From Paenibacillus terricola (GTDB lineage: Bacteria > Bacillota > Bacilli > Paenibacillales > Paenibacillaceae), in assembly GCF_014779765.1 (NCBI RefSeq), contig NZ_JACXZA010000003.1, positions 372,001 to 436,000 on the forward strand: 64,000 nucleotides of DNA, read 5' to 3'. Below are positions 7,731 through 15,683 of the stretch, piece after piece. Positions within the stretch are counted from its first letter, which is position 1; every line of letters begins with the position of its first letter. The notes beneath the pieces are model-generated. The model searched no databases and was not told the origin of the DNA. It was given only the letters and a program-made list of their open reading frames with translations. The position numbers and the translations under genes were made by a program.

Positions 7731-8834
7731 ATGATGAATGATAACCATAACAATAAAGATAACGAGTGGATCGAAACGCGGCAGGCAGAGGACGGCACGT
7801 ACATCGCGACGTTCGGAAGAGGCGCTAGAGCAGCTCAACCAATGGCAAGTGAAGATCAGACAAGCCCGCCAAGACGCCGCTCCATGCTTCCATTGGCAAC
7901 TGCTTTCCTAGCAGGCGTACTTACGATAGGCGGATTCATGTATGCCGCTGATCAGAACAGCTGGTTCAGCAATAAGGCAGTCGTACAAACAACGGCATCG
8001 GCTTCACAGTCAACAGCAGGTCAAGGCGCAGGTATTACAACAGCTTCTGCTTCGGTATCGAATCAAGTGGAGACTGGCAATATCTCGTCGATCTACAGTG
8101 CAGCAAGCCCTGCGGTCGTCAAAATCGAGACGTTCGTCCAGCAGCAACAGCAGCAAGGAATGCGGACGAGAGGCGGCATCTGGTTCGAGCCGGGCACTAA
8201 CGGCGGCTATATGCCGAATGACTCGCAAAGCGGACAAAGTGGTCAGAGCAGCCAAGATACGCAGAGCGGTAATCTCCAAGCACTTGGTACCGGCACAGGC
8301 TTCATCGTGGATGGCTCCGGCTACATTATGACGAACCAGCACGTCATCGCAGATGCAGACGAAATTCAAGTTACGCTGCAGGGTGAAGAAACGCCGTATA
8401 CCGCCAAGGTTGTCGGAACGCGTGAAGATCTGGATGTCGCGATTCTGAAAATCGAGCGTACGAATGGCGGCACCTTCCCAACCGTCTCGTTCGGCGACTC
8501 GAACGCAGCCAATATCGGCGATATGGTCGTCGCAATCGGCAACCCGTATGGCTTCGACCAGACGCTTACGGTTGGTGTGCTGAGTGCGAAGGAACGTCCA
8601 ATCCAAATTCAAGACGGCAGCACGGTTCGCAGCTATGAGCATCTGCTGCAAACAGATGCTTCGATCAACCCAGGCAACTCGGGTGGACCGCTCTTGAATG
8701 CGAATGGTGAAGTCATCGGCATGAATACGGCTGGCGAGACGGAAGCACAAGGCATTGGATTCGCTATCCCATCCTCGACGATGCTCGATGTATTCAAGGA
8801 ACTTGTCAATTCGAAAACTAGCGTAAATATGTAA
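7731..8834 (+). CDS. HtrA/DegP-like membrane-anchored serine protease lacking a PDZ domain
   Basis: A 367-residue trypsin-like (S1C) quality-control protease acting on misfolded exported proteins. Cytoplasmic N-terminus (1-50), one membrane segment (about 52-72, MLPLATAFLAGVLTIGGFMYA), low-complexity linker, then the protease domain. Catalytic triad visible: His204 (TNQHVIA), Asp235 (EDLDVAIL), Ser317 (NPGNSGGPLL). The protein stops shortly after GIGFAIPSS, where family members normally continue into a PDZ domain; no PDZ coding is seen in any frame before the terminator. Start chosen at 7731 behind AGAGGAGG; the open frame continues upstream over the aldehyde dehydrogenase relic but has no ribosome site there. 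Confidence 0.9.
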   Translation: MMNDNHNNKDNEWIETRQAEDGTYIATFGRGARAAQPMASEDQTSPPRRRSMLPLATAFLAGVLTIGGFMYAADQNSWFSNKAVVQTTASASQSTAGQGAGITTASASVSNQVETGNISSIYSAASPAVVKIETFVQQQQQQGMRTRGGIWFEPGTNGGYMPNDSQSGQSGQSSQDTQSGNLQALGTGTGFIVDGSGYIMTNQHVIADADEIQVTLQGEETPYTAKVVGTREDLDVAILKIERTNGGTFPTVSFGDSNAANIGDMVVAIGNPYGFDQTLTVGVLSAKERPIQIQDGSTVRSYEHLLQTDASINPGNSGGPLLNANGEVIGMNTAGETEAQGIGFAIPSSTMLDVFKELVNSKTSVNM

Positions 8835-8903
8835 TGAACGATATGGCGGTTGGGCACAATGTCGATAACGGCATCAGGGGCGTGTAAATCGCGATACGAA
8901 TCG

Positions 8904-8942
8904 AAAATCACCCCGCTGCGATCGATGCAGCGGGGTGATTTT
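8904..8942. terminator. Bidirectional intrinsic terminator
   Basis: AAAATCACCCCGCTGC and GCAGCGGGGTGATTTT form a perfect 16-bp stem with loop GATCGAT. It lies between the convergent htrA-like and YhcN genes and has A/T-rich tails on both sides. Confidence 0.85.
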
Positions 8943-8988
8943 GCATATTTTGCATATAAAGAGAAAGAATGATTGATGATGCCTTTAT

Positions 8989-9912
8989 TTATCGGCGAGT
9001 GTCGACCTTCACAGGGAAGATGCGATCGACCATCGCATTAAACTCGGCGATGAAGCCTTGGATCGGATGGCCGGCTTTCACGTCGTCCCAATAACCATTC
9101 ATTCGGTCTACAAAGTCCGGGTTAGCCGAGATATATACATGATCGATGCCTGGCGCCATTCGTTTCACTTCAGCTGCGATGCTGCTCTTCACTTGCTCGG
9201 TCAGCTGCATATCGGCATTAGCTGCCTCGCCGCCGCTGCGTACATGATACAAGCTGCCATTATTGTTGTTCGTGCTATATGTGCCATAACGCGGTGCGCC
9301 CGTCACACCTATTCCCGTCGCATTGGGAACGCTGTTCATACCGCTTGCACCTTTGTAGGCATGTTTCTTATTGCTGAGCCCCATCACACGATAACCAAGT
9401 TGACCTGTGCGGTCGACATCGGTATTGTTCATCATTGTGCCATTGAAAGAAGCCCCTGGCGAAGGTGTCGATGGAAGCGGTTTGCTGCCGTATCCATTGC
9501 TCGTCATTCCAAGGCTTGAGCGCTGCATCGTATTCGATCCGCCAGGACTTACGCCATCATGAAGCGTTACAGCCACATATGCATTATGGTTGGTGAGCAT
9601 AACCTTGGCACTCTTGACGAGATTCTTCGATGCCAGACTGTCCGCGATATTTTGGCTCATTTCCAAGCGGTAATTATCATGAATGCCGACGATGTTGTTG
9701 CTGTTCTGACGCAGACCATGAATCCGATTCATTTCGTTCATCTGATCGTTCGCGAACCGTTTGCTTACAATCTGGTTACCCATCATATCGTAACGAACGC
9801 TTTGCTGCTCAACGGGATGACGGTTGCCAAGGTCACCTTGATTCGCCGCACAGCCAGCAAGCATCGTACCGAGCGCGACAGAGGCGGCAATCATTTTGAA
9901 CTTCTGCTGCAT
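8989..9912 (-). CDS. YhcN/YlaJ family sporulation lipoprotein
   Basis: A 307-residue lipoprotein. The signal peptide ends with lipobox LAGC at about residue 21. A conserved N-terminal half follows (IADSLASKNLVKSAKVML), then a Gly/Ser/Asn-rich central insert (about 120-220) and a C-terminal YhcN/YlaJ block (QVKSSIAAEVKRMAP, VYISANPDFVDRM). Members are made in the forespore and sit on the inner spore membrane; their biochemical role is not settled. Start chosen at 9912, because GGAGGAG precedes it and the lipobox then falls at the right distance; upstream in-frame ATGs would bury the signal peptide. It stands alone and converges on the htrA-like gene. Confidence 0.88.
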   Translation of the reverse strand: MQQKFKMIAASVALGTMLAGCAANQGDLGNRHPVEQQSVRYDMMGNQIVSKRFANDQMNEMNRIHGLRQNSNNIVGIHDNYRLEMSQNIADSLASKNLVKSAKVMLTNHNAYVAVTLHDGVSPGGSNTMQRSSLGMTSNGYGSKPLPSTPSPGASFNGTMMNNTDVDRTGQLGYRVMGLSNKKHAYKGASGMNSVPNATGIGVTGAPRYGTYSTNNNNGSLYHVRSGGEAANADMQLTEQVKSSIAAEVKRMAPGIDHVYISANPDFVDRMNGYWDDVKAGHPIQGFIAEFNAMVDRIFPVKVDTRR

Positions 9913-10624
9913 CGTACTCCTCCATTCCGATATCGAAATATGAACAGCGTGTCTTTCGCATTTATGGTGCGTCGCCAGCGGTTCGCGTATGCTAGTAGCC
10001 GTCTGGATTAATGGGGAGCGCATAACCATGGAGATTGTTGAACACAATGAGAAAACCTCAATCGAAACCAAGCATCTCCACAGAGCAAGAGTACAAAGCA
10101 TGTCCAATCGGGACATACTACTGATAAACCACTCTGAGCTTGAAGCATGACCGAGTACGATCGCATTAATGCGCGAACTTTACGCCTTGCGGATGCACTT
10201 GCTATTGTTAGCGTTGTGCCCAAAAATACATGGCAGTTCGCTCTCTACACGAGAAGTGGAGTTGACGACATTTGACAGCAGCTCTACTGAAAACAATGGT
10301 TGTGACAGTGCTTATTGGGCTTAATTTGCACCCTTCTGAACGCTAACAGTTGCGAGAGAAGATTATTAGTCTGTTTTCTATCCAAATGTCACTTTCCAGC
10401 ACCAATAGCCTTGCTCGCAACCGTTATAATTTTGCACACCTCCTTTTAACGAAATAGACACGATAGCAGCCTTTACATCCGAATCTAGTTGCGATCGCAT
10501 GCCAAAGTCGTTGATACAGATGCAAATCGCAACTTATTATGTCCCCCGCTTGCTTCAGTGAAACCCCATTTCGAAGACAGAAACGCCCAACAACCGCGTA
10601 ATTGCTATTTTTTTATTTCCCCAC
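9913..10624. other. Long intergenic region without a supported gene
   Basis: About 700 bp with short overlapping open frames only. A 40-codon minus-strand frame (10378-10500) has a protein-like composition but no ribosome site. No tRNA, repeat or insertion-sequence end was recognised. Confidence 0.5.
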
Positions 10625-10653
10625 TTGACGGGTAGGAATTATTGGATTATTAT
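10625..10653 (+). promoter_or_regulatory. Sigma-A promoter of the leader/MarR/arylsulfotransferase operon
   Basis: TTGACG (10625-10630), 17 bp spacer, TATTAT (10648-10653). Both hexamers match the consensus at five of six positions. Predicted transcription start is about 10660, giving a ~150-nt leader before the MarR start. Confidence 0.65.
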
Positions 10654-10659
10654 CAACTC

Positions 10660-10773
10660 AAGATGTTTCAACGTTCATTATTTTAGCGTTGAAGGAATTG
10701 CATATCGCCGATTGGATAACCAAAGGCCCCAACGACTCCCGTTTGTAACGGGATGATGTTGCGGTCTTTTTTG
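10660..10773 (+). ncRNA. Structured leader RNA with intrinsic terminator (putative riboswitch or attenuator)
   Basis: Three elements: hairpin P1 (TTCAACG/CGTTGAA, 10667-10693); hairpin P2 (GCC-UUGG, AUAA loop, CCAA-GGC, 10707-10727); and a terminator stem (GGCCCCAAC with GTTGCGGTC, nested CCCGT/ACGGG, 10725-10766) followed by a T run to 10772. P2 uses GGC 10725-10727, which is also the base of the terminator's left arm, so the two folds exclude each other at that point. No gene on this strand lies upstream, so the terminator most simply acts on this transcript, as a cis-regulator of MarR or the end of a small RNA. It matches no riboswitch class I know. Confidence 0.5.
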
Positions 10774-10813
10774 TGGTACCTGCACAGCAATGGTCCAAAG
10801 AAAGGAGCGCAAA

Positions 10814-11350
10814 GTGAGCATCGAATGGTCACAGCTAGAAGAAATCGATTGGCTGTTCCGGCGAATGGTCCGGAAATTCGTGAAGGAACGCGACAAAGTT
10901 ACAGTTGAAGGAATTGCGCTCCCAGGCCTCCTCATTCTAAACAAAGTGATGCGAGACGGAGAACAGAAGCTTGGCGATCTAGCCGAAGAACTTGATTTAA
11001 CGTCCGGTGCCATAACGGCACTGTGCGACAAGCTGGAGAAGAACGGTTTTGCCGTGAGGCGCCGATTAGAGGCAGATCGCAGAACGGTCATGCTTGACAT
11101 CACGAATGAAGGACGAAATATGCTGGCGCGCAACCGCAGTGTTGGTCTGCAATGTATTACGCTCCTGTTCGGGAGCTTTACCGCACAGGAGCTGGAATCA
11201 CAGAAGGCTGCTTTCACGCAGATCACCGGCAATCTCGAGCAATACGCCGACAACATCATGAAGCTGGTGAAGCACAATGCGGAGCAGCCGCCCAGCAGCC
11301 TACCGGCTCGCGAGATACCGCAGGCTAAGAGCAATTTCTTGAGCTATTAA
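10814..11350 (+). CDS. MarR family transcriptional regulator
   Basis: A 178-residue winged-helix repressor, slightly long for the family because of a C-terminal tail (PPSSLPAREIPQAK). The wing helix-turn-helix is about residues 45-90 (KLGDLAEELDLTSGAITALCD, then EKNGFAVRRRLEADRR). GTG at 10814 was chosen because AAAGGAGCG precedes it; the ATG at 10790 has no ribosome site. It heads a gene set with the arylsulfotransferase-like protein (37 bp downstream) and an ABC importer, so it may sense an aromatic or sulfated substrate of that set. The ligand is inferred. Confidence 0.88.
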   Translation: MSIEWSQLEEIDWLFRRMVRKFVKERDKVTVEGIALPGLLILNKVMRDGEQKLGDLAEELDLTSGAITALCDKLEKNGFAVRRRLEADRRTVMLDITNEGRNMLARNRSVGLQCITLLFGSFTAQELESQKAAFTQITGNLEQYADNIMKLVKHNAEQPPSSLPAREIPQAKSNFLSY

Positions 11351-11386
11351 TCTTTCATTCCAACATAACTTTAAGGAGCGATTACT

Positions 11387-12844
11387 ATGGGACACCCTAC
11401 TATTTATCCGACGGGCGCAACCGTCTACTTGCCAGAGAAAGCTTGGAGCGGCTATACGATCTTCCAAGCAGCCCAAGTTGGCGCACTGCTGATTGATATG
11501 AACGGCAAAGAGGTTCATCTGTGGAAAGGACTGCGCGGCTTCCCGAACAAAATTCTGCCAGGCGGCTACGTTACCGGCAGCACGAAAGAACGCGATCCGA
11601 AATACGGTTTCCAGGACGAAGCGAACCTCGTCCAAGTTGATTTCAACGGCAATATCGTATGGAAGTTCGACCGTTACGAGCATATCAAGGACCCAGGCTA
11701 CGAGCCGGAATGGATGGCACGTGCGCACCATGACTATCAGCGCGAAGGCAATCCGGTCGGCTATTATGCACCAGGTCAAGAACCGCAGACGAACAGCGGC
11801 AAGACGCTCATACTGGCGCACCGCAATGTCCGCAAACCGGAAATCAGCGACAAGTTGCTGCTCGATGACACGATCATCGAAGTGGATTGGGAAGGCAACA
11901 TCATCTGGGAATGGGCGGTCAGCGACCATTTCGAAGAGCTTGGCTTCGACGAAGCGGCTAAGAACGTACTGTTCCGCGATCCGAACGGACGCCACTTCGG
12001 CAACGACACCGGCGGCGACTGGATGCATATCAACTCCGCATCATGGGTTGGTCCGAATAAATTCTATGACGCTGGCGACGAGCGGTTCCATCCGGACAAC
12101 ATCATCTGGGATGCGCGCGAATCGAACATTATCGGCATCACGGACCGCCGCACAGGCAAGATAGTCTGGCAGCTTGGCCCTGATTACTCCAAGCCTGAAG
12201 TGAAGCATCTCGGCTGGATTATCGGTCAGCACCATGCGCACATTATTCCGCGTGGTCTCCCAGGCGAAGGCAACTTGCTTGTATTCGATAACGGCGGCTG
12301 GGGCGGTTACGGCTTGCCAAACCCTGCATCGCCATACGGTCAGAAGAACGCCGTGCGCGACCATTCCCGTATTCTCGAGATCAATCCTGTGACGCTCGAG
12401 ATCGAATGGCAGTACACGCCGACGGAAGCTGGTTTCATGCAGCCGCTTGACTCATACCGTTTCTATAGCCCATACATCAGCTCCGCTCAGCGCCTGCCGA
12501 ACGGCAATACGCTCATTACCGAAGGCGCAGACGGACGTATATTCGAAGTGACTCGCGAGCATGAGCTCGTGTGGGAATACATCTCTCCTTATAAAAATAA
12601 AATCAACGCCAACATGGTCTATCGCGCTTACCGTGTCCCTTATGAGTGGGTGCCACAGCTCGAGAAACCGCAAGAGCAAGCCATCATTCCAATTGATGTA
12701 GCGGATTATCGCGTACCTGGCTCTGCACCAAGAGGCGCAGCGTCCACTGTCGAAATCGTTGGTACCCGTTCCTTCGATGAAGGTGCCTTCTGCGTCGCAA
12801 GCACGGATGAAATTACGGGGCAAAACCAAGGTTCACAAGAGTAA
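11387..12844 (+). CDS. Arylsulfotransferase (ASST)-like protein, cytoplasmic
   Basis: A 485-residue beta-propeller protein of the arylsulfate sulfotransferase superfamily. Repeated blades end in Trp-rich strands (NGNIVWKFD, EGNIIWEW, TGKIVWQLG, LEIEWQY, HELVWEY). Candidate active-site residues are in ARAHHDYQ, DWMHINSAS, GQHHAHIIPRG and RDHSRI; the characterised E. coli enzyme uses several histidines and an arginine. There is no signal peptide, unlike the periplasmic enzymes, so it should act inside. Known members move sulfate from one phenol to another without PAPS. Genes for an NMT1/SsuA-type importer follow, which fits uptake and processing of a sulfated or aromatic compound. Real substrate unknown. 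Confidence 0.8.
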   Translation: MGHPTIYPTGATVYLPEKAWSGYTIFQAAQVGALLIDMNGKEVHLWKGLRGFPNKILPGGYVTGSTKERDPKYGFQDEANLVQVDFNGNIVWKFDRYEHIKDPGYEPEWMARAHHDYQREGNPVGYYAPGQEPQTNSGKTLILAHRNVRKPEISDKLLLDDTIIEVDWEGNIIWEWAVSDHFEELGFDEAAKNVLFRDPNGRHFGNDTGGDWMHINSASWVGPNKFYDAGDERFHPDNIIWDARESNIIGITDRRTGKIVWQLGPDYSKPEVKHLGWIIGQHHAHIIPRGLPGEGNLLVFDNGGWGGYGLPNPASPYGQKNAVRDHSRILEINPVTLEIEWQYTPTEAGFMQPLDSYRFYSPYISSAQRLPNGNTLITEGADGRIFEVTREHELVWEYISPYKNKINANMVYRAYRVPYEWVPQLEKPQEQAIIPIDVADYRVPGSAPRGAASTVEIVGTRSFDEGAFCVASTDEITGQNQGSQE

Positions 12845-12865
12845 GTTATAAACCAATTAAGCGTA

Positions 12866-12894
12866 CCCGCCCGTCCTTCTTGACGGGTGGGGTT
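12866..12894 (+). repeat. Intercistronic hairpin
   Basis: CCCGTC-CTTCTT-GACGGG extended by ACCCG/TGGGGT. It has no T run and lies between the arylsulfotransferase and substrate-binding genes, so it is more likely an mRNA stabiliser or processing site than a terminator. Confidence 0.45.
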
Positions 12895-12924
12895 ACCACA
12901 ACATTACACAGGGGGGACCCTACG

Positions 12925-13980
12925 ATGAAATTAACGAGAAAACGTTCCACATATAGCCTGCTTCTTATTACTGTACTGATCGCCGCCCTGCTCAGCGCAT
13001 GCGGCAAGGATGAAGCGAAGACGACCAGTGCATCTGACACATCTGGTAGTAGCCAGACGTCGGATGCCGCAGCCGATCCGATCTCCATCAAGGTCGCTGA
13101 CATTCTCACCAATCCGGTGTTCCGCATCGCGAAGACGCAAGGCTTCCTCGATAAATATGGCATTGACGCACAAATCATCACGTTCGCAACACCAGCCGAA
13201 GGCATCAACTCCATCTTCATCAAGCAAGCAGATATCGCATGGGGCGCGGACTTCCCGATCCTTAACGCTGTGAGCAAAGGCGACTATTCCATCATTGCAG
13301 CAACCGGTACGAACACGGACATTGCAGCGGAGAAGTGGAAACTGTACGTCGGTTCCGATATCCAATCCGCAGCCGATCTGAAGGGCAAGAAGCTCAGCAC
13401 GCTGCGCGGTACGTTCCTGCCTTATCTATGGGATGAATATTTGAAAGATACCGGCGTTGCTGCCGCTGACACGAAACAGATTGGCCAAGGCGGCTTCGAC
13501 GAGTCTTATGTAGCGCTCAAGAAAGGCGAGATCGACGCGGCATGGGTTGTAGGCGCAGCGATGATCGAGAAGTTCAACGCGATCGAAGGAGTACACGAGC
13601 TTACGGATATGTCGAAGACGAGTGTCCGGATTGGCGGAGGCATCATCGCACCGAACAGCCTCATCAAGGAGCACCCGACGGCAGTTGCCAACCTCCTTCG
13701 CGCCCTCGATGAAGCTTCGAAATTTATCACAGACAATCCGGAGAAAACAGCTGACATTCTGTACGATGAAGTGAAGCAGCCGAAGGAATCGACGATCCGC
13801 GACCTGTCGACGAACAACTGGGAAATCGGCTTCAAGCAGGAGTCATTCGACAGCCTGTCCAGCCAGAAGAAGTATATGATCGGAGCCGGCATCATCAAGG
13901 ATGACTTCGACCTTGCAAGCAAAATCAATCTCGACGGCATTAAGCAAGCTGCGCCTGATCGCGTAACGTACGGTCAATAG
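12925..13980 (+). CDS. ABC importer substrate-binding lipoprotein (SsuA/NMT1/THI5-like)
   Basis: A 351-residue lipoprotein with signal peptide ending LLSAC (Cys near residue 24), a Thr/Ser-rich tether and a periplasmic-binding-protein type II fold. PISIKVADI, VFRIAKTQGFLDKYGI and QADIAWGADFPIL are typical of the sulfonate, nitrate and thiamine-precursor group. It captures a small ligand outside and passes it to the permease encoded two genes downstream. ATG 12925 was chosen because GGGGGG precedes it and the signal peptide begins there. Ligand class (sulfonate, sulfate ester or aromatic) is inferred from the neighbouring arylsulfotransferase gene. Confidence 0.88.
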   Translation: MKLTRKRSTYSLLLITVLIAALLSACGKDEAKTTSASDTSGSSQTSDAAADPISIKVADILTNPVFRIAKTQGFLDKYGIDAQIITFATPAEGINSIFIKQADIAWGADFPILNAVSKGDYSIIAATGTNTDIAAEKWKLYVGSDIQSAADLKGKKLSTLRGTFLPYLWDEYLKDTGVAAADTKQIGQGGFDESYVALKKGEIDAAWVVGAAMIEKFNAIEGVHELTDMSKTSVRIGGGIIAPNSLIKEHPTAVANLLRALDEASKFITDNPEKTADILYDEVKQPKESTIRDLSTNNWEIGFKQESFDSLSSQKKYMIGAGIIKDDFDLASKINLDGIKQAAPDRVTYGQ

Positions 13981-14023
13981 GCGTGTGCTTCAGGAAGTAG
14001 TTTCGATTTAGGAGGGATGCCCC

Positions 14024-14851
14024 ATGTCTGCTAACGCTAGCGCCAACGCCAATGCGAACGCCTCTTTATCCAATACGATAACGATCGAGCGGTTGAACAA
14101 AAGCTATGCTGACCATAAACCTGGCAGCATTCATTACATTATCAAGGACATCGACCTTGTCATTAAGGGCGGCGAGTTCTTCGTCCTGCTCGGCCCAAGC
14201 GGCTGCGGCAAGTCGACGCTGCTGAACATTATTGCGGGCTTCGTATCCAAATCCGGCGGCAACCTGCGGGTCGGTGACGAAGAGATTAGCAAGCCGGGAC
14301 GGGAGCGCGCCGTTGTGTTCCAGCAGGCGGACTCTTCCCTCTTCCCATGGCTGACCGTGCGCCAGAACGTTGAATTCGGGCTCAAAATGAAAAAGATGCC
14401 TAAGGATCAGCGGCGTGCAATCTCGGATCGATTCATCCGGCTCGTCGGCCTATTCGGCCACGAGAACAAGTTTCCGCGCGAACTGTCCGGCGGCATGAAG
14501 CAGCGCGTGCAGCTGGCGCGCGTGCTTGCGAACGATCCAGCCATTCTGCTCATGGATGAGCCGTTCGGCGCGCTCGATGCGATGACGCGGCGCACGATGC
14601 AAAAGGAGCTCAGCCAGATCTGGCAAGAGACGAACAAAACCGTTATCTTCGTCACGCATGATATTCAAGAAGCGCTTCTGCTCGGCGGACGGATTGCGGT
14701 GATGTCGCATGGGCCGAATGCTCGCATTTCCGATATTTACGACGTGCCGATGAGTTATCCGCGCGATGCCTCCCTGCCGGAATTCCAGGCGCTGCACCGC
14801 ACAATCCAATCCCACTTCGACGCTGAGCTGGAAGGAGCCATGTACCCATGA
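14024..14851 (+). CDS. ABC importer ATPase (SsuB/TauB type)
   Basis: A 275-residue nucleotide-binding subunit. Walker A GPSGCGKST, Q-loop FQQADSSLFPW, signature LSGGMKQR, Walker B ILLMDEPFGALD and H-loop VTHD are all intact. The N-terminus carries an odd Ala/Asn/Ser run (MSANASANANANASLS) before the conserved domain, encoded by near-repeats of GCNAAY codons. The ribosome site is GGAGGG at a good distance. The stop overlaps the permease start by 4 bp (ATGA), so translation is coupled. It powers the transporter with the flanking binding protein and permease. Confidence 0.93.
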   Translation: MSANASANANANASLSNTITIERLNKSYADHKPGSIHYIIKDIDLVIKGGEFFVLLGPSGCGKSTLLNIIAGFVSKSGGNLRVGDEEISKPGRERAVVFQQADSSLFPWLTVRQNVEFGLKMKKMPKDQRRAISDRFIRLVGLFGHENKFPRELSGGMKQRVQLARVLANDPAILLMDEPFGALDAMTRRTMQKELSQIWQETNKTVIFVTHDIQEALLLGGRIAVMSHGPNARISDIYDVPMSYPRDASLPEFQALHRTIQSHFDAELEGAMYP

Positions 14852-15633
14852 AGCCATCAAGCATTCTGCATCGCAAATGGTTTACCGTCCCGCTTCTATG
14901 GGTATTCGCGATTCTCGCATGGCAGATCGGCGCTTGGATCTATGGGCCAGAGATTATCCCCGGACCAGTCGCGACATGGAAAGGCGCGCAGGAATTGCTT
15001 GAAGACGGTTCGCTCGTCAAATATATCGGCGTCAGCTTCTACCGCGTCTTCCTCGGCTGGGCGCTCGGCAGCCTGCTCGCGATTCCAATCGGTCTCATCA
15101 TCGGCAAAGTAACAGCGATTCGCGTGTTCGCTGAGCCATTCCTGAACTTCATCCGCTTCATACCGCCGATTGCATTCATCACGCTGTTCCTCGTCTGGTT
15201 CGGCATCGGCGAACAGTCCAAGATCGCACTCATCATGTACGCAACTTTGTTCATCGTTATGATGAACACGCTGACTGGCGTATTGGCGGTCGAAGAGGAC
15301 AAAATCCGTTCCGCTCGCAGCATGGGCGCATCGGAGTGGCAGATTCTGCTCCATGTTGTTATCCCAGCGACAACACCTTATATTTTCACAGGTATTCGCT
15401 TGGCGATGGGCACGTCTTACATGGCCATTATCGGCGCCGAGATGATCGCCGCGAACGAAGGCGTCGGCTTCCTCATCTGGAACTCCCGCCTGTTCTTCCG
15501 CACAGACTGGATCTTCGTCGGCCTCATTAGCCTTGGCTTAATGGGTTTCCTGACCGACCGACTGGTTGGATGGATCGGACGCAAGGCGCTGTATCGGTAC
15601 GGCGTCATCAGTTCAGCGCCGATTAGGCGATGA
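14848..15633 (+). CDS. ABC importer permease (SsuC/TauC type)
   Basis: A 261-residue integral membrane protein with about six membrane segments and the binding-protein-dependent transport signature around EEDKIRSARSMGASEWQIL (the EAA loop that docks the ATPase). It starts at an ATG overlapping the ATPase stop. Last gene of the MarR/arylsulfotransferase operon, directly followed by a terminator. Confidence 0.92.
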   Translation: MKPSSILHRKWFTVPLLWVFAILAWQIGAWIYGPEIIPGPVATWKGAQELLEDGSLVKYIGVSFYRVFLGWALGSLLAIPIGLIIGKVTAIRVFAEPFLNFIRFIPPIAFITLFLVWFGIGEQSKIALIMYATLFIVMMNTLTGVLAVEEDKIRSARSMGASEWQILLHVVIPATTPYIFTGIRLAMGTSYMAIIGAEMIAANEGVGFLIWNSRLFFRTDWIFVGLISLGLMGFLTDRLVGWIGRKALYRYGVISSAPIRR

Positions 15634-15640
15634 GAACGCA

Positions 15641-15677
15641 AGAAACCTGCCAATAGGATTTGGCAGGTTTCTTTTTG
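15641..15677 (+). terminator. Intrinsic terminator of the MarR/ASST/ABC operon
   Basis: AGAAACCTGCCA and TGGCAGGTTTCT form the stem, followed by TTTTGC. It lies 7 bp after the permease stop and may also serve the convergent bioB gene. Confidence 0.85.
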
Positions 15678-15683
15678 CTAACA

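Noticed and set aside
9930-10000. Sigma-G promoter for the YhcN gene
   Set aside because: GCATA and CATAAAT elements exist on the minus strand, but they are 21 bp apart, too far for the sigma-G consensus.
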